Notes: generated from the sequence alone by a model not told the origin. Shown: positions 51,430 to 61,540, numbered from the stretch's first letter. The stretch: 64,000 nucleotides of DNA from Pectinophora gossypiella (GCF_024362695.1 NC_065423.1:2721001-2785000), one strand, 5' to 3'. Program-made: numbers and translations.

Positions 51430-51742
51430 AGTAGCCAAGACCGACTGCTTAACGTGCCTTCCGACGATCGGGTGATCAGCCTGCAAACATAAACATTCCC
51501 GAAATTTCAGAAGTAGCCCCAATAAGAAGTAGCCCTAATGAGAAGTAGCCCTAGTGAGAAGAAGCCCAAATGAGAAGTAGCCCTAATCAGAAGTAGCCAA
51601 AATGAGAAGTAGTCCATTTGCGAGTCGGTTGCCATAATGAGAATTAGCCCTAATGCGCCTAACCAAACTGTTACCGGGATTCGCACCCAGGACCTCCGGG
51701 CGTGAGCTCAACTCTCAACCACAGGACTACGGAGGCCGTTGA
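51430..51742 (-). mobile_element. SINE1 interrupted by a minisatellite
   Basis: Left part: 'accgactgcttaacgtgcct' and 'cgggtgatcagcctgc' (body). Right part: CGGGATTCGCACCCAGGACC to ACGGAGGCCG (tRNA-like head, reverse). The minisatellite sits between head and body. Confidence 0.65.
51509..51655. repeat. ~16-bp minisatellite (AATGAGAAGTAGCCCT)
   Basis: About eight imperfect units of AATGAGAAGTAGCCCT run from 51509 to 51655, with spacing changes near 51620. It has no counterpart in other SINE1 copies, so it grew after this SINE inserted. Confidence 0.8.
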
Positions 51743-51894
51743 CGAGTTTGGGACGAGTTGACCACGCATCGACTCGCCTCTTCGACCTGCCCGGGACGAC
51801 CTTTGTTCTTTAATCATGTTGTCTTCTTATCGATGACATTCAGATCTATTATGATGACGACAGTCAGATTAAAGTAGTTGTACCGTCCCGCACC

Positions 51895-51980
51895 TTATTT
51901 TACTGTCACTGGTTGCCTGGAAGAAATTGCTGCAGAGCAATTAAGCCGCCTATTATATTGTGTTCACTTTTGTCTAAGTT
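51895..51980 (+). mobile_element. LINE 3'-UTR fragment
   Basis: 'actggttgcctggaagaaat', 'gagcaattaagccgcctatt' and 'tgagtgtgcaattaag' correspond to the family at 5080-5282. Confidence 0.45.
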
Positions 51981-52102
51981 TAAATTGTTGAGTGTGCAAT
52001 TAAGAATAAGCACCTTCTTTAATTCGAGTTCAACGTAGAAACAAAAGACTCTCACAGAAAAAAGAGACAACCTCAGTCACTGGCTGTACGGTCAGTTAAG
52101 TA

Positions 52103-52180
52103 CAGTCGCGTGCAAAAAGCCGGTAATCTGCCATCAACACCTGTGGGACGGCTATTACGGACCACACGTCTGCGCGACTG
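52103..52180. mobile_element. 78-bp MITE-like element with TA flanks
   Basis: The ends CAGTCGCGTGC and TCTGCGCGACTG are inverted over about 9 bp, with TA at 52101-52102 and 52181-52182. Only one copy is visible. Confidence 0.45.
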
Positions 52181-52576
52181 TACTTCCTGGTGGCATCTTG
52201 TATGTAGATAATGTAGATAGAAGGTAGTTTGTGATAAATGGTTCTTCGAGGATGTTTCTTCCGGGTTAGTCTGATAGAAAGTCATACATAATAGGTACAT
52301 ACATAAATCCACGCCAGAGAGCTTATGAGGTTAAGCACAGCCACAGTTTTTGATATATCATCCTAAGACGGTTATGATGATTTTTTAATATGATGGAAAG
52401 TCCATCCATTATTAATTACTTTATTATGACTATTTACAATAGTGTCTGTGATTGTAATAAAGGATAAAGATACATCCATCGCAAGATGATCTACGCCACC
52501 CACCCAAATGTCCCAGGTTCGATATCTGGTCACGACCATTTTGGAAACGACCTTCTTTCTAGCCTTCTTTTTCCGG

Positions 52577-52614
52577 GCGATGTAGAGGCATCGCCATCCC
52601 CCCCCCCCCCCCCC
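52577..52614. repeat. Hairpin followed by a C17 run
   Basis: GGCGATG / CATCGCC form a 7-bp stem with loop TAGAGG, directly followed by 17 cytosines (52598-52614). The minus strand carries G17. Confidence 0.7.
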
Positions 52615-52629
52615 AAATCGACACCGCGA

Positions 52630-52715
52630 TTAATTCCGTCGCTAATTGGGAGGGAATATGGAGCATACTCCATCACCACCACGTTACTATATTGCGAGTT
52701 GGTGGAGGTGTTTAG
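52630..52715. mobile_element. SINE1b body trace
   Basis: 'aatatggagcatactccatc' and 'gttggtggaggtgttt' correspond to the middle of SINE1b at 30910-30960. Confidence 0.4.
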
Positions 52716-52989
52716 TCACACCCCGGACTTCTATACAAAAAACTCATTCTTACCAACGTAACGCGTAAGTGTGAACGAGACAGACCAACCGCGCACTCAT
52801 CCATTAATTCTTATCGGCTTACGACCATTTAACACATTCACTGTTTACAAAATAAATAAAAATCATAGCTGGAAACCAGAACTTTTTAAGATGAATTTTT
52901 ATTAAGTACCTATGCATGCTTGTAAATATGGATAAATGTATATTTTTATTATTATTATTTCAATAAAAAAAACACATTTTTCAAATCCG

Positions 52990-53095
52990 GAGGAATGTGT
53001 TAAGACTAAAGTAAGACCCAGAGGGGGTGAGGTCGGCGACCGGTACGATTAGGTGCGGGGCGGAGAGTTACCGTTCTATACGTATTTATTCTATG
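52990..53095 (+). repeat. Two-copy repeat (partner at 21405-21510)
   Basis: 'taagacccagagggggtgag', 'aggtgcggggcggagag' and 'ccgttctatacgta'. Confidence 0.55.
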
Positions 53096-53179
53096 GATTA
53101 GTAGACACCCCATGTGCTAGAGTTCTCAAGCCACCCGGCAGAATTCGACTTGGCTTCTATTATTGACTAACCATGCATT

Positions 53180-53300
53180 TATTTAATTATTTATTTATTT
53201 TATTTAAGGAAAACATACAGCTTAAAATAACACATGTATCAATATAACACACTTAAGGTAGTACAGCAGCCAATTTAGTTTTCACCAAGAATTAATGCAT
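53180..53300 (-). mobile_element. LINE 3'-end fragment
   Basis: The plus strand has 'atttatttattttatttaag' followed by 'aaaacatacagcttaaaata', which reads as a reverse LINE 3' UTR. Confidence 0.4.
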
Positions 53301-53547
53301 GCACTTGCGTATACAAAAAGAAGTAAAAATAAAACACATATAGGATGATTTAAAGAGAATACGAATCTAGACACATAATGTAGAATCTAGATGCATGGCA
53401 CATAAGCTTAATTAATTACACAAACTTTCGCAAGAAATTATTATGTTACTATTATATTCATAATTTTTACAATATTAAATACAATGTTAATAAAACATAA
53501 TAACATAGTCAAATTAAATACCTACACTACAATACGTCAAAATACAC

Positions 53548-53548
53548 T

Positions 53549-53616
<68 letters not shown>
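53548..53616. repeat. (CA)n-(TA)n microsatellite
   Basis: About five CA units lead into an uninterrupted TA run of about 58 bases. On the minus strand it follows a LINE coding end, so it may have grown from the LINE tail. Confidence 0.95.
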
Positions 53617-53617
<1 letters not shown>

Positions 53618-53620
<3 letters not shown>

Positions 53621-53902
53621 ATATCAGGCGTCAAAAAGCCCTCCGGAAAGCGAACCCCGCCCGAACGTTCCCATTATGCTTGCAGCGTTGCCCCTCTGGA
53701 CCGCAAGTGAAATACGCTGCGCGAGGAAAAAGCCAGCTCGAGGGTCTCCGCCTCCAACCCTTATACGGCGACCAACATCACGCACCAAAGCTTTGGCCTC
53801 AACGCCCCAAGGTCCCGCTGTCTCCAACGCAAATGGCACGAACTCATACGCTGACTCCAAATTGGCACAAATTGTTACTATTAGAAAAGCACAGTTTCTC
53901 AC
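53618..53902 (-). pseudogene. Retroelement C-terminal fragment (AQRISLAVQRGNAAS type)
   Basis: The minus frame reads FVPFALETAGPWGVEA, RDVGRRIRVGGGDPRAG, then FLAQRISLAVQRGNAASIMG and ends GGLFDA. An AQRISLAVQRGNAAS-type segment recurs near the C-terminus of certain animal retroelement RT proteins, as I recall. The 92-codon piece is open and GC-rich in AT-rich surroundings. The catalytic domain is absent. Confidence 0.55.
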
Positions 53903-54300
53903 TAACCAATAAACTTGTCAAATAAATCAATTTGAGACATGAGAAATCACCTACGAATTTGAACTCTACGCCCGTTTCAATAAAACACATGTAAGTCGGA
54001 ATTATCGACAATATACAAAGTTACAAGTGACAGAAGTCACAATTTGGTGCGAATTTTAACCTTATTGCCAAGGCGTAAGATTATTGAACATGTGTAGATG
54101 TTTATGAGGACTTTCCCAACATGATACTCGTATAAAGTAAAAGTAGTAGAACTCGTAGTCAAGAGCCTCCTGTGACACCGTAGCGTAACTAAAAATTATA
54201 TGATTAATTATTGTTATTAAACCATTAGGTGCCCATAAAATGTACAGTGTTATGTGCGTCATGCGATTATGTAATGTTATGCGACATAAGTTGCTGATAA
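53903..54300. other. Unassigned
   Basis: AT-rich with no supported features. Confidence 0.3.
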
Positions 54301-54302
54301 AA

Positions 54303-54415
54303 TCCTTGGGTTAAAATGGCCACACCAAAGCAATTCCCGAACCAGCAACCTCACATTGAGAGTCAAACTAACTAACTGGTCTACCACGGCTATCTGCTTT
54401 GACATAACCAATTTT
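54303..54415 (-). mobile_element. MITE M5 end joined to a SINE2 head
   Basis: 'gggttaaaatggccacacc' is the outer arm of M5. Next comes the reverse SINE2 head ('gaaccagcaacctcacattg', 'ctggtctaccacggctat'). Confidence 0.5.
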
Positions 54416-54679
54416 GCATTTTTTGTTGTGACACGTGGTTGTGACTGGCGGCCATGTTTATTGGGCGCTAATAAGCCGCGCGGGCGCACACTCAGGTGAA
54501 TCAGCGTGCTTTCTACCATACACTGTTTGTAAACAATTTGCTACTCTTCTTACTAAACGTTGTTATTAAAAGTTGATGAACACTTGTGACTTGTTTAGAT
54601 GTTTCATTCGCGATAAATGTCGGAAAGAATAACTAAGATCGTTGCAAACTGCCTAGTCAAGTCACCTGGGAAATGTTTT

Positions 54680-54790
54680 TTATTTGCATCGGATTGCATT
54701 CACTATTTGGCTGAACAAATGGGGAGCGCTAAGAGCATCTGGTAAACGAATTTTATCTGGTCTGAAGGTGTCCACATATTAGGAGGTTGC
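54680..54790 (-). mobile_element. Family P retroposon, short diverged fragment
   Basis: 'tatttggctgaacaaatggg', 'gagcgctaagagcatctgg' and 'ctgaaggtgtcc' are recognisable. Confidence 0.5.
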
Positions 54791-54904
54791 GAATATCTTA
54801 ACAATTTAGCTGAGCGTGAGTAATTATTAATTATTATCACTCCTTTGAAATATGTACGTGTGTATGAGATTTTCTTTCTTTAATTGAGTCGTGTACTAGA
54901 TTCA

Positions 54905-55130
54905 AGATAAATAATAAAATTCTGATTAGGTACTAAATAAAGACATCATTTTATTTTTTCTATTTAACTTATTTATGAATTTCAGTCAAGAAAAACGTAA
55001 TAATAAGTCCGACATTTTATCACGTTTTTCTATGACGTAACAGTGTGCTTTTCATATAAATTCCATAATAATTTCGTCTTTTGACGTTTAGTAAAAAGTA
55101 ACTGATTTGACTAGTTAGAAACTAGCCTAT
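54905..55130 (-). mobile_element. MITE M3
   Basis: It runs from 'gataaataataaaattctga' through 'taataagtccgacattttat' and TGACGTAACAG to 'ctagttagaaactagcctat'. The palindrome is degraded by one base. Confidence 0.7.
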
Positions 55131-55810
55131 TATTTTTTATTAAAGTATTTTTAATTATCTTTGTAAATTAATACCAATATTGGACAATACCTGAAAAGGA
55201 ATATACTTACTTAACACGTACGTGTATTTAAAAATACATTAGAGTTAAATTTTATGTTAAAATTATGCACATCATTTTATAACTTGACTGTATAAATTAA
55301 AAGTGAAAACGTGCGTACTGCAGTGTGAAGTAATTTGAAGTTACTTATTTATAATATTGTAACTTAATAGCCATATTTACTTTTTGTATAAAAGCAGCTG
55401 GCTATAGGTAAACTTGCATCTCCATCCTAATCCTCATCTCACCCCCATCCTATCTATATCCCATCCCATCAACATTCCATCAACATCCCATCCCGATCCA
55501 ATCCTCATCTCACCCACGTCCCTATCGATATAAAACAACAGGTTACTGCACTTAGTATTAATGAGCGAAGGGTGTGTACTGTGAGGATGATTGATATTTA
55601 TATCGAACGACTCTTTCAGGGTGAGTTTAGCAAAGAAAAAAACACACTGACAAAGTTGAGACGCTTTTACACCGTCGGCGAAAAAGAGATTTAGGTATCG
55701 ACTATTTTCTCGCTCAAGAAACGAATAAAGATGACCTATCAAAGAAACTCACTGAGCTAAGAGAAACATGAACTAGCGGTATCATAGAGAGACAACACAG
55801 ATGTGTCCTG
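55131..55810. other. Unassigned, with an ATCC-rich patch
   Basis: Bases 55418-55510 carry an irregular CATC/CCATCC repeat ('catcctatctatatcccatc'). The minus frame of 102 codons across it (DVDGMLMGWDIDRMG) is this repeat translated. Confidence 0.4.
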
Positions 55811-55814
55811 TCCC

Positions 55815-55915
55815 TGTCGCAATGACATATTTGACATTTAGTGAGACGTACAGTTCAATTTGTCAAAAACAGTTAATGTGACACTGTACCAAAGTATACA
55901 TATCAATGCACGTGA
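55815..55915 (-). mobile_element. MITE M1, one end lost
   Basis: 'ctgtcgcaatgacatatttg', 'atttagtgagacgtacagtt' and 'gcacgtgacca'; the outer 'gtcatgagcaat' end is missing. Confidence 0.65.
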
Positions 55916-56194
55916 CCATTGATGTAAAATGTTCCTATAGTATGTAAACTAACCACAGAAACTAACCAATACACCTCACAGTTCACACATTCATACATAC
56001 ATAACAACAAAAGCTGCATAAGTAACAAGTACTTACCCATACACGCACAATTGCTTATTGTAGTCGGGTTCTCAGCCAGATATCTCCAAACGAGAAAGTC
56101 TCCTTTCTACTGAATATCCCACATGAAGACGCGAAGATTATGAACACAATAACAGTGAAGATAATCAGGTTACGAACCTAGTATTGATGTAACG

Positions 56195-56367
56195 TATTTT
56201 TTTGACGTGACTTATTGTAGATTTGGCGCAAATGGCATTGACTACTTGGCTGGATGAATGGGCAGCGCTGCTCTCAATTTATTGGGGTTACAATTTAAGA
56301 CAACAGGCCTGAGGGTACCCAGTTGGGCGCGAACCTCTGCTCAGGGTGCCGTCTGAGAGGATTATAA
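56195..56367 (-). mobile_element. Family P retroposon, 3' part, target of the Tc1 element
   Basis: It has the T run and 'gacgtgacttattgtagatt', through 'caacaggcctgagggtaccc' to 'gccgtctgagagg'. It resumes at 58052 ('gaatgaattaatcgtctctt') after the Tc1 insertion. Confidence 0.75.
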
Positions 56368-56369
56368 TA

Positions 56370-58049
56370 CACTTCTCATCAAAAAAATCGAAACACTTCC
56401 GTTTTCATTGTTTCTGTCCGAATTTAACACAAAAACGAATTCATACGATGAAAAAAAATAGATAAATGTATAGCTGGCAGTTTGGCCATTACAGTAATAA
56501 GCGAAAATTCTAAATTCAAAATTAGAATTTCATTTGTTTATCTTATAAACGTAATGAATCACTGTTTTGAGACAAATGTGTGTTTAGGGTTGGAGTACAT
56601 TTAGCGTTTAAAAACTAAAAATTGGCGCCTATCCTTAAACTTTTTGTTTTTTATTTCAATACTGTGACTTTGGGACGTCTGAAAAAAGGTTTTTTTTCTA
56701 AAACGTATGGATACTTCGCCCACAGAAGCCGCCCAAGTTGTGGCATTGCTGGATTCTGGCCTTAGTCAGCGTGTTGTGGCTGCAAGACTGCATCTAAGCC
56801 TGTCATCTGTTCATAGAGTCTATAAACGTTATCGGGAGACTGGTTTGTTCACGCGCCGTTCAGGATCTGGCAGGAATCGGGTCACTTCTGAGCGAGATGA
56901 TCGATTTATTGTAACAACTTCTTTAAGAAATCGACGCCTTAACGCTTTTCAACTGCAGCAGCGGCTTCGTGTTGTACGAAGGGTGGCTGTAAGTGACTCT
57001 ACAATTAGAAGAAGGTTGAAGGATCGTGGACTGGTACCGCATAACCCAGCAAATGGGCCGAAATTAACTGCAGACCATCGAAGAGCGCGCCTTAACTTTG
57101 CACGTGAGCACCTAAATTGGTCATACCTACAGTGGAGCAAAGTTCTCTTTTCTGATGAGTGTAAAATTATGCTGTATGGTAACGACGGAAGGAACAAGGT
57201 CTACAGAAGAGACGGAGAACGCTATGCACAATGCTGCATTGAAGAAAAGGTCAGCTATGGTGGCGGTTCGTGGACGGTTTGGGGAGGAATCAGCGCCGAC
57301 GGTAAGACAGAGCTTGCTTTCGTGTCTGGGCCACGTCTGCCTGCACTAAACTGTCATCGGTACGTCGAAGAGTGTCTCGAGCCTCATGTGATGCCCTATG
57401 CACATTTTATTGGCAACGGCTTCATATTCATGCACGACAATGCTAGGGCTCACACCGCGGGCGTCGTACGAGATTATCTTAACGAAGTCGATATCTCTAT
57501 TATGGAATGGCCAGCAAGAAGCCCGGACATGAATCCCATTGAACATCTGTGGGATGAATTAAAGAGACGAATTCGAGCAAGAGATCCTGCCCCAGAAACA
57601 CTTAGCCAGCTGCAAGATGCAATCCAAGAGGAATGGGACAATATACCACAGCGTGTGATCGTGACTCTCATCCGATCGATGAAGAACCGTATGGAAGCAG
57701 TAATTAGAGCTCGGGGAGGGAATACAAGTTATTAAATAAACGTTTTTTAGCTCTTTTTTTCATTTACGTGTGTTGTTTTATCCATTTCCTTTATACTCCA
57801 TACGGAATAAAAATGACTCATTTAACAAAATACGAAACCTATGAAAAATTCATTTATATTTAGAACATTAACATTAAGATTTGATAAGCTCATATTACTC
57901 ACTATTAAACGACATTTAACATTTATTCCTAAATGTACACATTTTTCTGATAATCCTGACAAAACGTAAACTTATACATTGTTTTACCCGTTATTATGTG
58001 CTTTAAAACGTAAACTTGCAAGGTGTTTCGATTTTTTTGATGAGAAGTG
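56370..58049 (+). mobile_element. Complete Tc1-type transposon
   Basis: Perfect terminal inverted repeats of about 27 bp start CACTTCTCATC and end GATGAGAAGTG. TA duplicates flank it (56368-56369, 58050-58051). Length is 1,680 bp with one transposase gene. The two ends are identical over the inverted repeat and the gene is intact, so the insertion should be young. The direct repeat AAAACGTAAACTT occurs twice near the right end (57961 and 58005) and may be an internal transposase binding site. Confidence 0.95.
56707..57735 (+). CDS. Tc1-family transposase, apparently intact
   Basis: A cut-and-paste DNA transposase acting in the nucleus: it binds the element's inverted ends and inserts it at TA. 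Residues about 1-50 form a helix-turn-helix, a basic GSGRNR linker at 53-58 resembles the GRPR-type hook, and residues about 65-110 form a second helix-turn-helix. The catalytic triad is D150 (SDECK), D244 (MHDNARAH) and E279 (NPIEHLWDELK), with 34 residues between the last two: the DD34E signature of Tc1. The length of 342 residues is normal for the family and there is no stop or frameshift. The ATG at 56707 begins an MDTSPTEAAQ leader before the first helix. AATAAA overlaps the end of the gene (57734), a likely polyadenylation signal. Confidence 0.95.
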   Translation: MDTSPTEAAQVVALLDSGLSQRVVAARLHLSLSSVHRVYKRYRETGLFTRRSGSGRNRVTSERDDRFIVTTSLRNRRLNAFQLQQRLRVVRRVAVSDSTIRRRLKDRGLVPHNPANGPKLTADHRRARLNFAREHLNWSYLQWSKVLFSDECKIMLYGNDGRNKVYRRDGERYAQCCIEEKVSYGGGSWTVWGGISADGKTELAFVSGPRLPALNCHRYVEECLEPHVMPYAHFIGNGFIFMHDNARAHTAGVVRDYLNEVDISIMEWPARSPDMNPIEHLWDELKRRIRARDPAPETLSQLQDAIQEEWDNIPQRVIVTLIRSMKNRMEAVIRARGGNTSY

Positions 58050-58051
58050 TA

Positions 58052-58145
58052 TATTTGAATGAATTAATCGTCTCTTGTGGGTCGATAGCGATAAACGCCG
58101 AATTGAAGGCAATCTTCGACCACGCCGCCGGCGCCTTGTTAGACA
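58052..58145 (-). mobile_element. Family P retroposon, 5' part beyond the Tc1 element
   Basis: It continues from 56367: 'gaatgaattaatcg', 'gtgggtcgatagcgataaac' and 'atcttcgaccacgccg', then ends. Confidence 0.7.
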
Positions 58146-58184
58146 AAAACTAAAAGAACGAAATATATAAATAGACTAGACAAA

Positions 58185-58460
58185 AATAACATAACATAGC
58201 ATCAGGGCTGTATCCCTAAAGGGGTAGCCACTCCTCGCCAGTCAGTCTTATGTGATAGGGGCAAGCCTATTGCCATTGACCGGACACAACTCCTGGAAAC
58301 ACCAGGGCCATGTCCCAATCGCATATCCATTGTGCCCTGAAACTTGCACGCGGGGGGATTTGATGAGCGCTTCCGCCCCGATAAATTACATAATTGATCG
58401 ATTTGTCATCGACACGAAAGAAGAAGCCTCCTGGAAACTACGTATAATGTAATATCAATT
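58185..58460. repeat. Repeat sharing phrases with 63690-63790
   Basis: 'gccactcctcgccagtcagt' and 'gataggggcaagcctattgcc' resemble 'catccactcctggctagct' and 'aatagggggcaaacccattggc' near 63690-63745. A tRNA-type head is not visible here. Confidence 0.4.
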
Positions 58461-58714
58461 TCCATAATTATGGTCATAAACACTAATAAGCAACTATAAA
58501 TACTCGTCCTTTTACTAGGTCACGGGGGAAGTGCGACACTTCCGAGACAACAAGAGGTAAAAAGGCAAGTTCTTTTTAAGGCTTACAAGGCGCACCACAG
58601 GGCCGCCTTGACTTTGGCCTTGCGGTACGCAAACGGAAACAACCTCGCAAGAGCATGACCGCAGTTTATTTAAAGAAAATTGAGTAAGTTCCTATCAGGA
58701 ACACTATATAGAGC

Positions 58715-58860
58715 ACATCAAAAGCCCCTGACACGGCTCACGTGACGACTACTTACTTACATCATTAAGTAGTAACCGGGACCAACGGCTTAACGTGCCT
58801 TCCGAAGCACGGATCATCTTACTTCCGGACAATCTGGTGATCAGTGTGAACTATCAAAAA
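58715..58860 (-). mobile_element. SINE1 3' half
   Basis: 'aaaagcccctgacacggctc', 'attaagtagtaaccgggacc', 'ttaacgtgccttccgaagca' and 'acaatctggtgatcagtgtg'. Confidence 0.7.
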
Positions 58861-58989
58861 TTTGCGGCAATTGCGGCACGCTAAGAAGGCCGTTTTCGCA
58901 TAATAAAGTACTGCAATTCGCTCCTTCAATATAGTTAGAAATTAACACCAAACTTGATGAACACACACAATAAAGTATAGCTTTTTTGT

Positions 58990-59500
58990 CCATCATCAAT
59001 TTAAGAGCCACGCTCATGTCGGTGCAGCATTTTCCATGCTACTTTTTTAAGGAAAAATAGGGCAGTGATTTCCCTCTTGCCTTCCGCCCCGCAGTACTCT
59101 GTCTGACGCAAGTGAGATGGCACCCAGAGTAGTCTATTACAAAGCCATACTAGGACTCCTGTCCTCCGCCTCTGAATAGTACTGACAGTTACTGCTGCCC
59201 TCTATCAGGTTTCAGGTTCCAGTCCCTGTGACTTGCCCTTTCCGTCCTGCATTGCCGTACCGATGGCTCCCATCTTCGTCTCTGCAACCGTTGAGGTCTT
59301 CACCCGTAACCCCGGGCAAGGGTTCTACGTTATACCCTGTAGGTCTGGGTCCCTATTCGAACTCTGCCACCATCTCACTCCGGCCTACTGAAGTAAGAGG
59401 CGCCCACCCCCGCGGCAAGGACGCGCCGAACAGGAATTGCCCCAGTGGAGGGCAGAGAAGATGACTCTGTCCCCACTGGGGCCGAGTCCAAAACGTAGTT
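58990..59500 (-). mobile_element. SINE-X, longest copy
   Basis: On the minus strand it starts in GC-rich sequence ('gactcggccccagtggggac') and passes 'ggagccatcggtacggcaat', 'cagtactattcagaggcgga' and 'gagtactgcggggcggaagg'. It ends with 'agcatggaaaatgctgcacc', 'cgtggctcttaaattgatga', TGG. At about 510 bp it has no protein. The last ~45 bp equal the end of the LINE at 44412, including the LINE stop codon. Confidence 0.7.
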
Positions 59501-60188
59501 ATTAAATAATACGAAACTTGATGAGCGGGACAAACGTCAAAACGGCAATTATGGAGTAAGAGAGCCGCTTGTTTAAAGTTCCTTATCTCAGTATAAACAA
59601 AGGAAATTATAGTTTCCCTTTACTTAATTACTATTTTAATAAGGTAAGTTAAAGCCAAGACATTGTTAGACTATTTACGATTAAATTAAGGCTGACCAGA
59701 TCCTTAAACTTTTTGGTCCACGATTGTTTGCGGAAATCAATAAAATATTCAGAGCACAAGTACTTTGAGGTTACATAGGATTTAGTTCAAAACATTGGGT
59801 TTGGTGTTTAGATTTCGTATTCGATACGAACACAATAACAAAGAAACGTTGCATCATGTGCATAAATTACACGTCTTTTGCCCATTGGGGTAGGCACAGA
59901 CCACGGAATTCCATTTATTAATATTCTGACACACCACTTTCTTTTCTTCCAGACTATAAATGAAATATTTACTACAGAGTCTTTAACTAAGTACATGGCA
60001 AATGGCGGGCTTATCGTTATATGTAGCAACATCATCACGCGTGTTTCCCGGAAGGGGTAAGCAGAAGTTTATAGGGCTTAAATATGTCTTATATCAACCA
60101 TACTGGGAATTTAGCATCTACTACACTGCAGATTGGTAGAATAAAAAAACTACTCTTACGAAACTCATTCACAAAGGCACTTCCTAAT
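59501..60188. other. Unassigned
   Basis: No family match; opposing frames around 59810-60060 overlap each other and show no motif. Confidence 0.3.
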
Positions 60189-60189
60189 A

Positions 60190-60415
60190 GGGTAGTTTGC
60201 AGCTAGCCAAATCAGTTACTTTTTACTAGTATGAAAAAGCAACCTGTGACGTCATAGAAAAACGTGGCAATATGTCGCATTTATTATTACATTTTTCTTT
60301 ATTTATTCCTATTATTCTTTAATAGGTTAAATAGGAATCACTTTTTGTCACATTTAGGCCTTTCTTTATTTAGTAATCAGAATTTCATAATTTATCTTTG
60401 ACCTAGGAAACTACT
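60190..60415 (+). mobile_element. MITE M3
   Basis: 'agggtagtttgcagctagcc', 'gaaaaagcaacctgtgacgt' (TGACGTCA palindrome intact), 'ggcctttctttatttagtaa' and 'tttgacctaggaaactact'. About 40 bp of the left arm is deleted. Confidence 0.75.
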
Positions 60416-60680
60416 TAATAAAATACCTAACAGTCTATCATCGCATGAGGGAGATGGAAAATTAGCGACATTTAATTTGTGGTCGCCATTTATAATTGTG
60501 CGAACAACATTGTATGAACCTCGCATGAACTAAGTAAACAAACGTCATCAACCATGGGAGAATCCAACAACCATCTGCTGATGACAGATAAGGCTCACCA
60601 CACACTCATTAATAATAATTTCGTTTACCGTAAAAGATAAAAAGAAAACTTGTAAAGGAAATGCCTGGGAGTCGACGCGA
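60416..60680. other. Unassigned
   Basis: Nothing recognised. Confidence 0.3.
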
Positions 60681-60684
60681 AGAC

Positions 60685-61175
60685 TGTCACATCATCACTA
60701 ATTTAAGAGGCACACTCTTGTCGGTGTAGCATTTTTTTTTGACGTGACATATTGTACATTTGCCGCAGATGGCATTAACTACTTGGCCGGATAAATGGGG
60801 AGCGCTAAAGGCTCCCACGCGGTACAACGTTTAAAACAACAGGCCTGAGGGTGCCCAGTTGGGCGCGAACGTTGGCTCAGGGCGTCGTCTGAGAGGAAAA
60901 ATATTTGAAAGGATTAATCGACCCTAGTGGGTTGATAGCGATAAGCGCTGATTAAGGGAAATCGTCGACCACGCTGGCGGGGTCGGTATCGGGGTCCTGA
61001 AGGGTTTGGTGTCGGGAACTGATTGGCTGCCTCTGTGGCTAGAGTAATCGGGTCGCCGGAATCGTATATTACGTCCGTCTGAGTAGCGTTCTCCATTCTT
61101 GTCTATCAAAAGCCAATTCCTTCACTTCCTTATAAGACACGACGTTCTCCTTCTCTTCTTCAACTCTACACCTCT
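60685..61175 (-). pseudogene. GATGAT-tailed LINE 3' end, split by a family P insertion
   Basis: Bases 60690-60731 are the tail and last codons ('cactaatttaagaggcacac'). Bases 61084-61175 continue upstream ('ccattcttgtctatcaaaag', 'cttccttataagacacgac'), matching 44412-44520. The insertion lies between TAGCA and TAGCG. Confidence 0.7.
60732..61083 (-). mobile_element. Family P retroposon, longest clean copy
   Basis: The T run from 60732 represents the minus-strand poly(A). The minus-strand frame 60914-61096 reads DVIYDSGDPITLATEAANQF, SGPRYRPRQRGRRFP and ISAYRYQPTRVD, then stops. It shares residue-level similarity with 4587-4828. A short TAGC(A/G) repeat flanks it. Confidence 0.75.
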
Positions 61176-61329
61176 TGAACTTCTCTCTTGAACTTTATCG
61201 CACCAAAATAGAAGGAAAAAAAAAGAAATAAAAAGGAGTATTTACTGTTTTTCAAATGCAGAACACAATCCCGATTTTGCGTAAAACGGGATATAAAAAC
61301 TTACATTACTTATATACCTAAATGGAACA

Positions 61330-61392
61330 CAATAGGGCTCAATAATAACCCTGGCACCAGGGTTGCTGAGGTTGGTCATCCACAGCACAACT
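61330..61392 (+). mobile_element. SINE1 tail
   Basis: 'ggctcaataataaccctggc' and 'gttgctgaggttggtcatcc' match the last part of SINE1. Confidence 0.55.
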
Positions 61393-61434
61393 CTATAATA
61401 ATACCATATAATTTGTAAGGCATTCTTCTTTCTG

Positions 61435-61540
61435 TTGTCTTAAATTTTGTACAGGGTGAGAGCCCTTAGCGCTCTTCATTTATTCGGCCAGGTAGTAAAT
61501 ACCATTTGCAGCAAATCTACAATAAGTCACGCCAGGAAAT
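61435..61540 (+). mobile_element. Family P retroposon 3' end
   Basis: 'cagggtgagagcccttagcg', 'cggccaggtagtaaatacca' and 'caaatctacaataagtcacg'; the poly(A) is eroded. Confidence 0.6.

Noticed and set aside
53680..53925. 81-codon plus-strand frame
   Set aside because: Antisense or frame-shifted shadow of the retroelement fragment on the minus strand.
55434..55742. 102-codon minus-strand frame with MGWD repeats
   Set aside because: Half of it is an irregular CATCC repeat. The rest has no recognisable domain.
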